Below, piece by piece: positions 35,701 to 43,070 of a DNA stretch of 64,000 bases. The notes under the pieces were generated by a model. It saw only the letters and a program-made list of their open reading frames with translations. It did no database searches and was not told the origin of the DNA. The DNA lies in assembly GCF_002967075.1 (NCBI RefSeq), contig NZ_PUGE01000002.1, positions 124,001-188,000 on the forward strand, given 5' to 3'. Source of the DNA: Corynebacterium sp. J010B-136. Its GTDB lineage: Bacteria > Actinomycetota > Actinomycetes > Mycobacteriales > Mycobacteriaceae. Position 1 is the stretch's first letter, and each line of letters opens with the position of its first letter. The translations under genes were made by a program, and so were the position numbers.

Positions 35701-35772
35701 GGTAGATCCAAGCCGATTGATGAATTTATAGCTACTTATCTCGAGACGAACCAAACCGCTACCTGGGGGTAG
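32716..35772 (+). CDS. membrane PAS-GGDEF-EAL protein (cyclic-di-GMP synthesis and hydrolysis)
   Basis: 1018 residues. Residues ~25-330 form 8-10 membrane helices resembling a MASE1-type sensor. Two PAS-like regions follow (~333-450, and ~465-575 with LLFENAPHGIAMLEPSGEIV). The GGDEF domain has the intact catalytic GGDEF at 666-670 and an intact inhibitory RxxD site (RESD, 657-660) exactly five residues before it. The EAL domain keeps ExLxR (E795-R799), NLS, EITE, the Asp pair D914-D915 in DDFGAG, K935 and AQGF, but reads KIAG for the usual KIDG. Both activities are possible. ATG 32716 abuts GAAGG; GTG 32728 is better spaced. The GT gene follows after 7 bases. Confidence 0.93.
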   Translation: MTIAVNATSRWLLANSSDPSLYRDSSLLVALVRQIVFAFAYSIAVIGSYSLVYGDSLVAIVWPSVGIAVWWAVTCRSWKNFALICGYVFLVPAIYLHFFTETSIRGVILAGIAHAIAGPGVALVMAFMENAQLPEPLRKRRAFAPFSHIRLSADVFRLLVAGIVMVAISKLIVILAYALADLPYSFTLYLTMALRDLTGIIVVAGPGIALATPLVLNIHQSAWREFAVVFIATIGVLALIFGFAVDLPTVYLAMLPLYWSATRLPVPLAVLHAVITSAIVVILYFLLGTGPFAITDESILVQATTIQLFVLMCILLSLVVSTTVQQTSALVEELEVVAKTLPDALFIANKNGRVFPVNAGAKNLVKQTPDGHYSMPKLQDIDGEPIDEEERPISLALRGQGVERVLVKLGEVPGEDPDLARRIFKISASPMYLRGETEPGHALVIWHDSTNEYYTMQELTRAYEESRLLFENAPHGIAMLEPSGEIVMANRSFGDLVGTTPVRLLGRNLEDFGVEEGTMDDVTPVLSVPEAVVHLDRSLETVRGKQKNVAMSFSSMGNVEGRPGTLLVNVVDVTERQELIELVKHLADHDSLTGLVNRRRLESDIEELSLKNERDSSDSALLLLDLDYFKEVNDSLGHEAGDQLLIEFAEILKDSVRESDIVGRIGGDEFVIVLPDTDRDGAEAIGIRVIELVNQHFKGRGKVLSRVSVSIGVTLFSDARAQGVKPFTLADQLLYDAKRAGRNRIAVRKAENTIVRSAKPAFSVEGLPEILESDSIRLELQPILELETGRVDAAEGLLRINLNGTDVPTGQFVQSVEQAGLAPELDIAVMREGIKHIERLRAVCPTFSLALNLSGYSLSSAEMREKLRAEFKAHDLPRESFRFEITETAPIEDIDAAKEFVQMLKDFGFHIAIDDFGAGHEPYQYLKKFDFSVLKIAGEFIEGMVTSRVDRSIVESIAQLAKDEEMETVAEFVSSKEILEAVREIGVTYAQGFHIGRSKPIDEFIATYLETNQTATWG

Positions 35773-35779
35773 GAAGAAT

Positions 35780-37249
35780 ATGGAAAAGAAGAGCTTTCCA
35801 ATCGCAAGAGTCATCGGTATCGGCGTCCTTGGCATCGCCGGGATGGGAATATTGCTGCTATGGCTTGCAGTTACCCTGTCTGATCCAGCATCACCGGGTG
35901 CCCAAGAAACCGAAGTCTTTGATAGGTGGAAAGTGCTCTTTGATGACTATATTCCACCAGTCAGGGTATTGGTTGCTGCAATTACCGTTGCATTAATTTT
36001 CGTCTTTATCGCTGCCACAGTGGAACGAACCGTAACCAACCGCTACCGACGCTCCGTAGACGGCGAAGGAGTGCCATTAGCGCCGAAGATTGTGATGGCA
36101 GAAACCCGAGGGGTATTTCATGGACCAATTACCATTAACGTGCTCGTGCCAGCACACAATGAGGCGGAAAGAATTACTGGAACAATTCAGGCATTGAAAT
36201 CACAACATGAGCCCCCAGAACGCATCGTTGTAGTTGCCGATAATTGCACTGATGAAACTACGGAATTAGCCCGTGCTGAGGGAGTAGAGGTCTTGGAAAC
36301 AGTCAATAATAAGTTTAAGAAGGCTGGAGGGCTCAATCAGGCTTTGAGCCGGATGCTTCCCACATTGGGGGAGAATGACATTGTGATGATCGTTGACGCT
36401 GATACAGCACTTGACCAAGGTTTCCTCAAGGAAGCACGACGCCGCTTTGAGTCTGATCGCGCTCTAATGGCCGTGGGCGGATTGTTCTACGGTGAGTCAG
36501 GTTCCGGATGGCTTGGCCAATATCAGCGCAACGAATACACCCGTTATAGCCGTGACATCTATCGACGCCGCGGACGTGTGTTTGTTTTGACTGGAACAGC
36601 GTCGGCTTTTCGGCCACGCGGCCTGCGGACAGTGGCGGAATCACGCGGGACATTGATCCCCGGACGTAAAGGCGATGTTTATGACACCGCGGCGTTGACC
36701 GAAGATAATGAGTTGACCCTGGCTTTGAAATCACTCGGTGGGCTTATGGTGTCACCCAATGAGTGCACAGTAGTGACAGAAGTGATGCCGACTTGGAGAG
36801 AATTATGGCATCAAAGGCTTCGATGGCAACGCGGTGCGCTGGAAAACCTCGGTGCTTATGGCATCACACCACAAACGACACGGTATTGGTTCCAGCAGCT
36901 GGGAATCGGTTACGGCGCATTAGCCTTGGGCGCCTATTTCGCAGTCATTATCATCACGTTTCTCGCCCGAGATCAGTGGATCTGGTATCCATTCTGGATG
37001 CTGCTGGGACTGTTGTTCATGATTGAACGCGTGCTAACGGTATGGAGGTCCACATGGTTTGCCAGGTTTGTTGCTGCGTTATTAATCCCAGAGCTCATCT
37101 ACGCCAGCTATCTCAACCTGGTATTTCTCAACGGCGTTGTGGATATTCTATTGGCCAAGCAAGCTCACTGGGGTGAGCATGATGACAAGACAATGCAGGT
37201 AGCTGATACAGCTGCCGGAACTAACGATGAAGGGGAGGAACGCCGATGA
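35780..37249 (+). CDS. processive family-2 glycosyltransferase, membrane-bound
   Basis: 489 residues. Two N-terminal helices (about 10-34, 59-82) precede a GT2 domain with NVLVPAHNEAERI, VVVADNCTDETT, the metal-binding DAD at 206-208, the catalytic TED (E308-D309) and QRLRW at 345-349, then three or four C-terminal helices (~375-470). QxxRW marks processive polysaccharide synthases such as PgaC, BcsA or hyaluronan synthase; no PilZ domain is fused. The likely product is an exopolysaccharide extruded through the membrane; the sugar is unknown. It lies between the GGDEF-EAL gene and a one-helix protein whose start overlaps its stop. Confidence 0.9.
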   Translation: MEKKSFPIARVIGIGVLGIAGMGILLLWLAVTLSDPASPGAQETEVFDRWKVLFDDYIPPVRVLVAAITVALIFVFIAATVERTVTNRYRRSVDGEGVPLAPKIVMAETRGVFHGPITINVLVPAHNEAERITGTIQALKSQHEPPERIVVVADNCTDETTELARAEGVEVLETVNNKFKKAGGLNQALSRMLPTLGENDIVMIVDADTALDQGFLKEARRRFESDRALMAVGGLFYGESGSGWLGQYQRNEYTRYSRDIYRRRGRVFVLTGTASAFRPRGLRTVAESRGTLIPGRKGDVYDTAALTEDNELTLALKSLGGLMVSPNECTVVTEVMPTWRELWHQRLRWQRGALENLGAYGITPQTTRYWFQQLGIGYGALALGAYFAVIIITFLARDQWIWYPFWMLLGLLFMIERVLTVWRSTWFARFVAALLIPELIYASYLNLVFLNGVVDILLAKQAHWGEHDDKTMQVADTAAGTNDEGEERR

Positions 37250-37461
37250 TCTTTTCAGAAGAGATTCTCCATACCGACTGGTTCGCAGCACTTGCTGCTT
37301 TCGTCGCGATTAACACCACAATCTATGTGGTTCTTGCTATTGCTAAGACGCTGCCGAAGATTTATGTCACTGACTACTTACCGCGGAATTATGAGCGTGC
37401 TGAGACACGCAGCATTTATCCAGACGTTGAAGAACCGAAAAGGCAGAAGCCCGAGAAGTAG
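37246..37461 (+). CDS. one-helix membrane protein coupled to the glycosyltransferase
   Basis: 71 residues. A single membrane helix at about residues 13-35 (FAALAAFVAINTTIYVVLAIA) is followed by a charged tail (LPRNYERAETRSIYPDVEEPKRQKPEK). ATG 37246 overlaps the glycosyltransferase stop as ATGA. Position and size recall PgaD, the small partner of PgaC that takes part in cyclic-di-GMP binding, but PgaD has two helices and no sequence match is claimed. Confidence 0.75.
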   Translation: MIFSEEILHTDWFAALAAFVAINTTIYVVLAIAKTLPKIYVTDYLPRNYERAETRSIYPDVEEPKRQKPEK

Positions 37462-37603
37462 GATTAGGGCGGATAACGAATGCGCACGGCTTCAACCATT
37501 GTTTAGGCAACTCCCGACGATAATTCAGGCACCTCGTTTCTTCAATTTGAGGTCGTCGATCGACTAGGTAGCGTCAGTAGATTGAGTCCATTAGAGGGTT
37601 GAG

Positions 37604-37790
37604 ATGGCTACTTCGGCACCGAAATTTTTGCTGCTTGGGTTTGGCGCGATTGGTCGCCAACTTGTCACGCTCTTCGACGAGGGAGAGTTTGGAGTCGAGG
37701 CGTTTGTCCGTGCTGTCTCCCCACACATTGTGCGTGGGACTTTGGGAATTGAGCGTTATAACGACCAACTGCCCAAGCTCATCACCCCCA
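37604..37790 (+). pseudogene. 5' fragment of an aspartate dehydrogenase-like gene
   Basis: It encodes KFLLLGFGAIGRQLVTLFD and about 60 residues in all that align with the start of the intact gene at 40798, at roughly two-thirds identity by eye. The similarity ends at YNDQLPKLI (about 37785). The frame then runs out of phase into threonine-aldolase DNA and stops at 37894. No ribosome site fault is visible, so a short nonsense-tailed peptide could be made. It is a paralogue remnant, not a recent copy. Confidence 0.8.
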
Positions 37791-38388
37791 ATACTCAGTT
37801 GAGGAGTTTAGGACTCTTACGGAAAATGCAAAGAATGCGGGCATTCGTGCGCATATGGATGGGGCGAGATTCGCTAATGCTGTGGTCTCCTTAGACGCCA
37901 GCCCTGCGGAAGTTACTTGGCGCGCTGGGGTGGATGTACTTTCTTTCGGCGCTACCAAAAATGGGGCATTGACTGCCGATGCCATCGTTGTCTTTGACCG
38001 CAGCTATACCGAGGAACTTTCGTTTCGTGTCAAGCGTGCAGGACAACTCTCATCAAGAATGCGCTTTCAATCCGCACAGCTAAAGGCCTACTTGGCGGAC
38101 GACTTGTGGTTGCACAACGCCACCCACGCCAATGCAATGGCAGCCGAATTGGCCGAAGGGATTGATTCCACGCCTGGTATTTCTTTGCTTAATCAACCGC
38201 AGGCCAACATTGTGTTCTGTCGACTTCCGCAAGCAGCTATCGATGCCCTTCTTGCAGATGGATATGAGTTTTACCATGACCGGTGGGAGCCTGGTGTAGT
38301 GCGGTTTGTTACTTCCTTTATGACAAGCTCTGAGGAGGTAAGCGGTTTGATTTCTAGTCTCCGAGACCATTCGCTATTGCAAGGATGA
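37791..38388 (+). pseudogene. 3' fragment of a low-specificity L-threonine aldolase gene
   Basis: From about 37792 another frame reads YSVEEFRTLTENAKNAGIRA, then HMDGARFANAVVSL, the PLP-lysine site SFGATKNGALTADAIVVF and RMRFQSAQLKAYLAD, up to the stop at 38388. This is the C-terminal ~200 residues of a threonine aldolase (beta-eliminating lyase family); the N-terminal ~150 are missing. An ATG at 37855 could start a truncated product of 177 residues. The large PLP-domain part that binds the substrate is incomplete, so activity is unlikely. Confidence 0.82.
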
Positions 38389-38440
38389 GGGCTTCTATCG
38401 CCGAGCCGAGCAGCTTGACGATGCAAAGAGTTACGTACCG

Positions 38441-39169
38441 ATGACGCTGCCATGCCTCGGGAACCGGGCGCTCAAAATGGTTAGCATTATGGATATGGAA
38501 AAATACCTGAGCGCTGCAGGGGCAGATTGGGATTCTGGGCCCGAGGCCGGGGAGTGGATCGGACCACTTCTTGATGGGTTCAGCGACTTGCTCGGGCATG
38601 CCGTGCCGGCGGGCTATGAGCAATACGCGATTATTCCCATTCCACGTTCCAAAGAAGACCCTGAGCAACAAGACATTTTCGCCCTCAAAGCCTTGATCGA
38701 GGAGCTCCGGAAATTTACGGGCGAGCAGACTGTGCACACAGCACTGTGGGAAGGGTGGGGCTGGCTATATGCCCATGGTCTGGATCCGCGCACAGCGCCA
38801 GGCGCGGCTGGCTATGTTGCGGGAGGCGCCGCTGCGGGAGATTCGCAGGGGGTGCCGGACTGGTTTGCTGTAACCCGAGTCGAACGTCCTAATGTCCGGC
38901 CGTTGCAGCTGCCGAATCGAAATTACTATCTCTGGAGTGGGCCACTAGATTCCGCTCTTGCACTGGGGCATCACGATAATTTTCCTTCATTGATATGGCC
39001 CGACGACAGGTCATGGTTTGTTGGAATACCGATCTACTCGGCAGAAATGGCTCTGGGTGCTGATGCTCGCATAATCGAAGCGATTCTTTCTTCGCCGTCC
39101 ATGCGCAAATTGGGTGCGCGTCGGGCAGGGCGAGATGAAGCTCTTCCTTATGTGGATGATGAGGACTAG
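38441..39169 (+). CDS. conserved actinobacterial protein of unknown function
   Basis: Up to 242 residues. Features: EKYLSAAGADWDSGPEAGEW, TALWEGWGWLYAHGL, then LPNRNYYLWSGPLDSALALG, FPSLIWPDDRSWFVGIPIYSAEMALGA (split by ends) and a terminal LSSPSMRKLGARRAGRDE. The order of Trp-rich segments, the YxLxSGPL motif and the WPxDRxW motif resemble a family I recall from many actinobacteria without a known function. No membrane segment or signal peptide is present. The start is uncertain: ATG 38441, 38477 or 38489, none with a strong ribosome site. Confidence 0.7.
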   Translation: MTLPCLGNRALKMVSIMDMEKYLSAAGADWDSGPEAGEWIGPLLDGFSDLLGHAVPAGYEQYAIIPIPRSKEDPEQQDIFALKALIEELRKFTGEQTVHTALWEGWGWLYAHGLDPRTAPGAAGYVAGGAAAGDSQGVPDWFAVTRVERPNVRPLQLPNRNYYLWSGPLDSALALGHHDNFPSLIWPDDRSWFVGIPIYSAEMALGADARIIEAILSSPSMRKLGARRAGRDEALPYVDDED

Positions 39170-39205
39170 CGGCAAAGGTCAAGAAAATTTCCGATCAGTT
39201 CGCTG

Positions 39206-39225
39206 AGGTTAGGGTACGCTAACTG
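39206..39225 (+). promoter_or_regulatory. DtxR-like iron box before the siderophore-interacting protein gene
   Basis: GTTAG (39208-39212) and CTAAC (39219-39223) form an inverted repeat within AGGTTAGGGTACGCTAACTG, close to the DtxR consensus TTAGGNNNNNCCTAA, and end 3 bases before the gene's start. Repression by iron-loaded DtxR is likely. Confidence 0.6.
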
Positions 39226-39227
39226 AA

Positions 39228-40046
39228 ATGAGTCGGAAAAAGAATACTCCAGCAGACCGCCAGTTCATGATGGCAGAAGTCGTAAAATCTGAGCGCATCA
39301 GTCCCAACTTCGTGCGGTTAACTCTCGCAGGTCTTGATGGGCTGGAAAATTGGGGTGCGGACCACTGGTGCCGGTTGTTCTTCACTCGGCAAGGTCAAGA
39401 CGTGCTCGCACTTCCGACTAGAACCTCAGAAATTGGTTGGTACCTGCAATACCTTGCCACGCCCAAGGCGCGTCGTCCGTGGGTGCGCGCATATACGGTG
39501 CGCGAAGCACGCCCCGATGTCGGTGAGGTAGATATTGACTTCGTTATCCACGGCGATCATGAATCCATGGGGCCCGCGGCAAAGTTCGCGCTCGAAGCGA
39601 AACCAGGAGACCGGTTAGGTTTCCTTGATCAGGGTAACGCTTTTACACCGGACCACCCACATGACTGGACGCTTCTCGTTGGTGATGAAACCGCTCTACC
39701 TGCTATCGCCGGTATTTGTCGTACACTTCCCGAATCCGCCGAAGGCGTAGTAATTATTGAAATTCCCAGCGCCGCAGACCAACAAGAATTCGATGCCTCT
39801 GCGGGGATGGAGATCATGTGGATTGCACGGGACGAATCAGCCCAGTCTTACGAAAAGCCGGGCGAACTCGCGCTCCAAGTGCTAATAAACGCGACACTTC
39901 CTGACGGCGAGGTGCATGCACACACCATTGGCGAGCAAGCCCTTGCCACCGGTGCACGCCGACACCTTATTCAAGAGCGTGGCGTTCCAAAACGCAACGT
40001 TGATTTCGTCGGTTATTGGCGTCATGGGCGCGCCCAGACGAGCTAG
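39228..40046 (+). CDS. siderophore-interacting protein (FAD-dependent ferric reductase, SIP family)
   Basis: 272 residues. An FAD-binding beta-barrel has RPWVRAYTVREARPD (the RxYTxR flavin motif, about residues 84-98) and DIDFVIHGDHESMGPAAKFA; the C-terminal NAD(P)H-binding half has LLVGDETALPAIAGI and the end GYWRHGRAQ. This is the ViuB/SIP family, which frees iron from ferric siderophores in the cytoplasm. A DtxR-like box precedes it. It probably works with the siderophore ABC importer at 48.8-52.8 kb, which has a similar box. Confidence 0.92.
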   Translation: MSRKKNTPADRQFMMAEVVKSERISPNFVRLTLAGLDGLENWGADHWCRLFFTRQGQDVLALPTRTSEIGWYLQYLATPKARRPWVRAYTVREARPDVGEVDIDFVIHGDHESMGPAAKFALEAKPGDRLGFLDQGNAFTPDHPHDWTLLVGDETALPAIAGICRTLPESAEGVVIIEIPSAADQQEFDASAGMEIMWIARDESAQSYEKPGELALQVLINATLPDGEVHAHTIGEQALATGARRHLIQERGVPKRNVDFVGYWRHGRAQTS

Positions 40047-40129
40047 AAAAGCATTTTCAGTCCTTGTTTACTGCTAAGAGAGGGAATACTGTTGAAACCG
40101 ACCTGCAGTCAAAAAGGGTGGTGAGTGCA

Positions 40130-40258
40130 ATGTGGAAGGTAAATGCACACAGTATCGACCGGGACGGTGAGTCATTGTTCGACAGGCTGAGTATGGAAGA
40201 CGGGGTCGAAGTAGACTTTGAACCGGCACGTATCGAATTGCAGGTACCGGATCTGTGA
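40130..40258 (+). CDS. small hypothetical ORF or gene remnant
   Basis: 42 residues from ATG 40130 (MWKVNAHSIDRDGESLFDRL), acidic. The open frame begins at 40016 inside the SIP gene, but a start there would overlap a real gene by 31 bases. AAGGGTGG at 40108-40115 is a possible ribosome site. The function and reality of the gene are uncertain. Confidence 0.3.
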   Translation: MWKVNAHSIDRDGESLFDRLSMEDGVEVDFEPARIELQVPDL

Positions 40259-40323
40259 GGTCTCTGCCTGAAAGATACGTCGACGCAACGGCTGCGTTCC
40301 CAGTTCAAGGGTTGAGGAAAACC

Positions 40324-40707
40324 ATGGATGGCAAAGAATTACAGAAAAGAGCGGTTGCCCGCGCGCTTGAGCTCCCCGGAACAGAATTGACCCATCCCTT
40401 CGGTTTGGACTCGGACGTGTGGAAGATTTGCGGCAAGATGTTCATGTTCCTGGCCGAATTAGACGGTGAAGAAATTGTGAATCTCAAAACCGATCCACTG
40501 GATTCAGAGATACTCCGCAAGACTCACGCGAGCATTACTCCGGGTTGGCACATGAACAAGAAACATTGGATCACCATCCGGGCAGGTGGCAGGGTTGACG
40601 CACAGCTTATCGATGAACTCGTGACCGATTCCTACCTGCTCGTCGTCGAAAGCCTGCCGAAATACAAGCAGCCAGTAAACCCACAAACATTTGCATCTGA
40701 TAACTGA
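40324..40707 (+). CDS. MmcQ/YjbR family protein
   Basis: 127 residues: ELQKRAVARALELPGTELTHPFG, DVWKICGKMFMFLAELDGEEIVNLKTDP (given by ends, residues 31-58), ITPGWHMNKKHWITI and YLLVVESLPKYKQ. These are features of the MmcQ/YjbR fold, a small double-wing domain annotated as DNA-binding, with little experimental support. ATG 40324 follows GAGGAAAAC; an open frame back to 40255 is not conserved. Confidence 0.88.
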   Translation: MDGKELQKRAVARALELPGTELTHPFGLDSDVWKICGKMFMFLAELDGEEIVNLKTDPLDSEILRKTHASITPGWHMNKKHWITIRAGGRVDAQLIDELVTDSYLLVVESLPKYKQPVNPQTFASDN

Positions 40708-40797
40708 TTCGATGATCAAGAGCCAGAAATGCCCTGGTAATAGCTAAATGGATAGACTGGGCGCACGTATCAAATTGCAAGGCAATGGAGGATTGTC

Positions 40798-41640
40798 ATG
40801 TCGGCTTCGGCTCCACGAGTATTACTTCTTGGTTTTGGCGCAATCGGGCGTCAATTGGTGACACTTTTTGACCCATCGGAATTCGAAGTCAGTGCATTCG
40901 TTCGTGATGCGGCTCCTCACCACGAACGGGGCGCGCTGGGAGTAGCGCTTTACGATGACAACCTCGCAGAGCTTATCGATGCCCACGATATCGTGGTCGA
41001 ATGCGCCGGCGTTCCGGCGGCAAAAGAACACGGGCCGGCAGTAATCGCGAGCGGCAAAGATTTGGTGCTGACATCTGTAGGCGCTCTAGCTGATCCTGAT
41101 GCGCGCCGGGCGCTGTTGGCTGGTCCTGGGAAAGTGCATGTCACCTCCGGTGCTATCGGAGGATTCGATTTGTGGGCGGCGCTCGCTGAGTCGAATGCAG
41201 TGGACACGGTGAAGATCCGCACGACCAAGAACGCTGAAGCGCTTATTCAAGACTGGATGAATGATGATGAGCGCGCTGAATTAGAAAACGCAACGGAGCC
41301 TTTCGTTCTTTTTAGCGGCCGACCCAGCGATGCCATTGCGAAATTCCCGGGCAACGTCAATGTTTCCATTGCACTTGCGTGGGCAACCCGTGGCAGAGTT
41401 TCCAGCGGCAGAGGCGCCAGCGATGATGAGTTGCTTGCGCGATCACTTGAGCGCGTATCGGTAGAGCTAGTTGCCTCTCCAAACCTGGTAGATACCCGCC
41501 ATGACATCGAGGTATCAGGCTCGGCGGGTACTTTCTCTTTGGTTAGTGAATCTGGTCCTAACCCCGTGAATCCCAAAACATCTGCGATTACGGCGCTGTC
41601 GGTTGCCCACACTTTAAGGCATGCGCTGGCTTCGCTGTAA
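40798..41640 (+). CDS. aspartate dehydrogenase-like oxidoreductase (NadX/DUF108 family)
   Basis: 280 residues. The Rossmann motif GFGAIGRQL is at residues 12-20, VVECAG near 67, TSGAIGGFDLWAALAESN near 115-132 and KFPGNVNVSIALAWA near 175-190, a layout typical of L-aspartate dehydrogenase of the NadX type (aspartate to iminoaspartate or oxaloacetate with ammonia). TGGAGGATTG upstream provides the ribosome site. A truncated paralogue lies 3 kb upstream at 37604. No quinolinate genes adjoin, so the metabolic role is not certain. Confidence 0.85.
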   Translation: MSASAPRVLLLGFGAIGRQLVTLFDPSEFEVSAFVRDAAPHHERGALGVALYDDNLAELIDAHDIVVECAGVPAAKEHGPAVIASGKDLVLTSVGALADPDARRALLAGPGKVHVTSGAIGGFDLWAALAESNAVDTVKIRTTKNAEALIQDWMNDDERAELENATEPFVLFSGRPSDAIAKFPGNVNVSIALAWATRGRVSSGRGASDDELLARSLERVSVELVASPNLVDTRHDIEVSGSAGTFSLVSESGPNPVNPKTSAITALSVAHTLRHALASL

Positions 41641-41705
41641 TTTTCAGTTAGGCTACGAGGCACATGCACAAAGTCTTAGTGAGTCTTAGTTAAAGGAGTC
41701 TGGCT

Positions 41706-42146
41706 ATGAGTTTCAATGTTTATCTCTCCGGTGAAATCCACACTGAGTGGCGTGAAGAAATCCAACGCGGGGTAGAAGCTGCTGGACTGGATGTGGTGTT
41801 TACAGCACCCGTGACGGACCATCCAGCAAGTGATGCAGCAGGTGATCATCTGGGTGAGAACAGTGATTCTTTCTGGCGCGACCATCAGTCCGCGAAGGTC
41901 AACGCCATTCGCACGCGGACTTTGATTGAAAAAGCTGACTTCGTGGTCGTGCGTTTTGGGGACAAGTACAAGCAGTGGAATGCAGCTTTCGATGCCGGTT
42001 ACTGCGCAGCCCTCGGAAAGCCCTACGTGACGCTGCATGATGAAGAACTTGTGCATCCGCTCAAGGAAGTCGATGCGGAAGCACAAGGCTGGTGCAAGAC
42101 CACTGAGCAGGTAGTAGAGACCCTTAAATATGTCCTTCGTGACTAA
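41706..42146 (+). CDS. YtoQ family protein
   Basis: 146 residues: MSFNVYLSGEIHTEWREEI, VTDHPASDAAGDHLGE, FWRDHQSAKVNAIRTRTLIE and VRFGDKYKQWNAAFDAGYCA. This is the YtoQ family, probably a nucleoside 2-deoxyribosyltransferase-like fold (the GDKYKQWNAAFDAG segment fits that fold). The substrate is unknown. AAAGGAG at 41693-41699 gives a good ribosome site. It is a single gene between nadX-like and a convergent VOC gene. Confidence 0.88.
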   Translation: MSFNVYLSGEIHTEWREEIQRGVEAAGLDVVFTAPVTDHPASDAAGDHLGENSDSFWRDHQSAKVNAIRTRTLIEKADFVVVRFGDKYKQWNAAFDAGYCAALGKPYVTLHDEELVHPLKEVDAEAQGWCKTTEQVVETLKYVLRD

Positions 42147-42172
42147 TTAGGAGAAAACAGGGTTTTGAAAAT

Positions 42173-42580
42173 TTAAGGAAGAACGTAGTCACCGGTTGGC
42201 CCAGGGGTGACGGCAATTTCCCACCGGAATCCGTCGGGGTCGGAGAAATATCCGGAGTATCCGCCCCATTCCTGGCGAATAGCTGGTGACACATCAGCAC
42301 CAAGAGAAGTAGCAAGCGAGAGGACGTTATCAACTTCCTTTTCCGTCGCGCAATTGTGCGCGAGAGTAATAGGTGCGACGCCACGCGCTGGGGCAGTGCC
42401 GATCTCGGCAGTAAAACTTTCGATACTCCAGAGCGAAAGCATCAGGTTTTCACCAGCAGGAAGCATGATGACTTCGTCATTTTCAAACATGGGTTTCCAA
42501 CCAAGTCCATCGACGTAGAATTTCCGGCTGCGTGCAACGTCTTCGACTACGAGGGTGATAAAGCTGATGCGTTGTTCCAT
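42173..42580 (-). CDS. VOC-family (glyoxalase/bleomycin-resistance fold) protein
   Basis: 135 residues in two beta-alpha-beta-beta-beta modules: FITLVVEDVARSRKFYVDGLG, then EWGGYSGYFSDPDGFRWEIA, where SDPDGxxWE is the usual end of the second module. A metal-binding pattern is incomplete: the first module has no clear His, the second has E in WEIA. Substrate unknown. Convergent with the ytoQ-like gene. Confidence 0.85.
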   Translation of the reverse strand: MEQRISFITLVVEDVARSRKFYVDGLGWKPMFENDEVIMLPAGENLMLSLWSIESFTAEIGTAPARGVAPITLAHNCATEKEVDNVLSLATSLGADVSPAIRQEWGGYSGYFSDPDGFRWEIAVTPGPTGDYVLP

Positions 42581-42686
42581 GTTCTTACCTTACCGGTGCT
42601 GAAGCTTTAACGTGGACCTCTGACGTGGAGTTTTCCTGCTATGATGGCGCGCTGAGATGTGATTTTCTTTATCGAATCAAAAGGAG

Positions 42687-43064
42687 ATGGCTGTGGAACT
42701 GAGCAAGGACAAGGGCAACAAGTTTGTTGAGGACACGCAGTCCCCAGAAGGTGCGGCCGCTTGGAAGAAGCAGCTGGACGAATTCGCGCCCGGTTCGTCT
42801 GATTGGGTCGTGGAAGCGGTCTTCGGCGGAACCTACCAGCGCGAAGGCATCGAACTGCGCGACCGCCAGATGCTGAACATGGCAGCCCTTGCTGCCATGG
42901 GCGGTGTCGAGCCCCAACTGACTGGGCACATCAAAACTGCCGTTGAGGTTGCGGGCATGAGCAAAGAGGAAGTCGCCGAATGCTTCGTGCATTTGATGCC
43001 GTACATCGGTGTGCCAAAGACTTTGGCTGCGATGCGCTGCATGAAGACGGCCTTTGAGGGCTAG
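42687..43064 (+). CDS. carboxymuconolactone decarboxylase (CMD) family protein
   Basis: 125 residues, all helical: FGGTYQREGIELRDRQMLNM, AAMGGVEPQLTGHIKTAVE and PYIGVPKTLAAMRC. It belongs to the gamma-carboxymuconolactone decarboxylase / AhpD-like group. There is no CxxC pair as in AhpD; the only Cys residues are in ECFVHL and MRCMK. A redox role is possible. AAGGAGATGG at 42680-42689 gives a strong ribosome site. The next gene starts 6 bases after its stop. Confidence 0.85.
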   Translation: MAVELSKDKGNKFVEDTQSPEGAAAWKKQLDEFAPGSSDWVVEAVFGGTYQREGIELRDRQMLNMAALAAMGGVEPQLTGHIKTAVEVAGMSKEEVAECFVHLMPYIGVPKTLAAMRCMKTAFEG

Positions 43065-43070
43065 TCCCGG

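Noticed and set aside
40016..40129. Start of the small ORF inside the SIP gene
   Set aside because: It overlaps the well-defined SIP C-terminus, whose GYWRHGRAQ ending is typical of the family.
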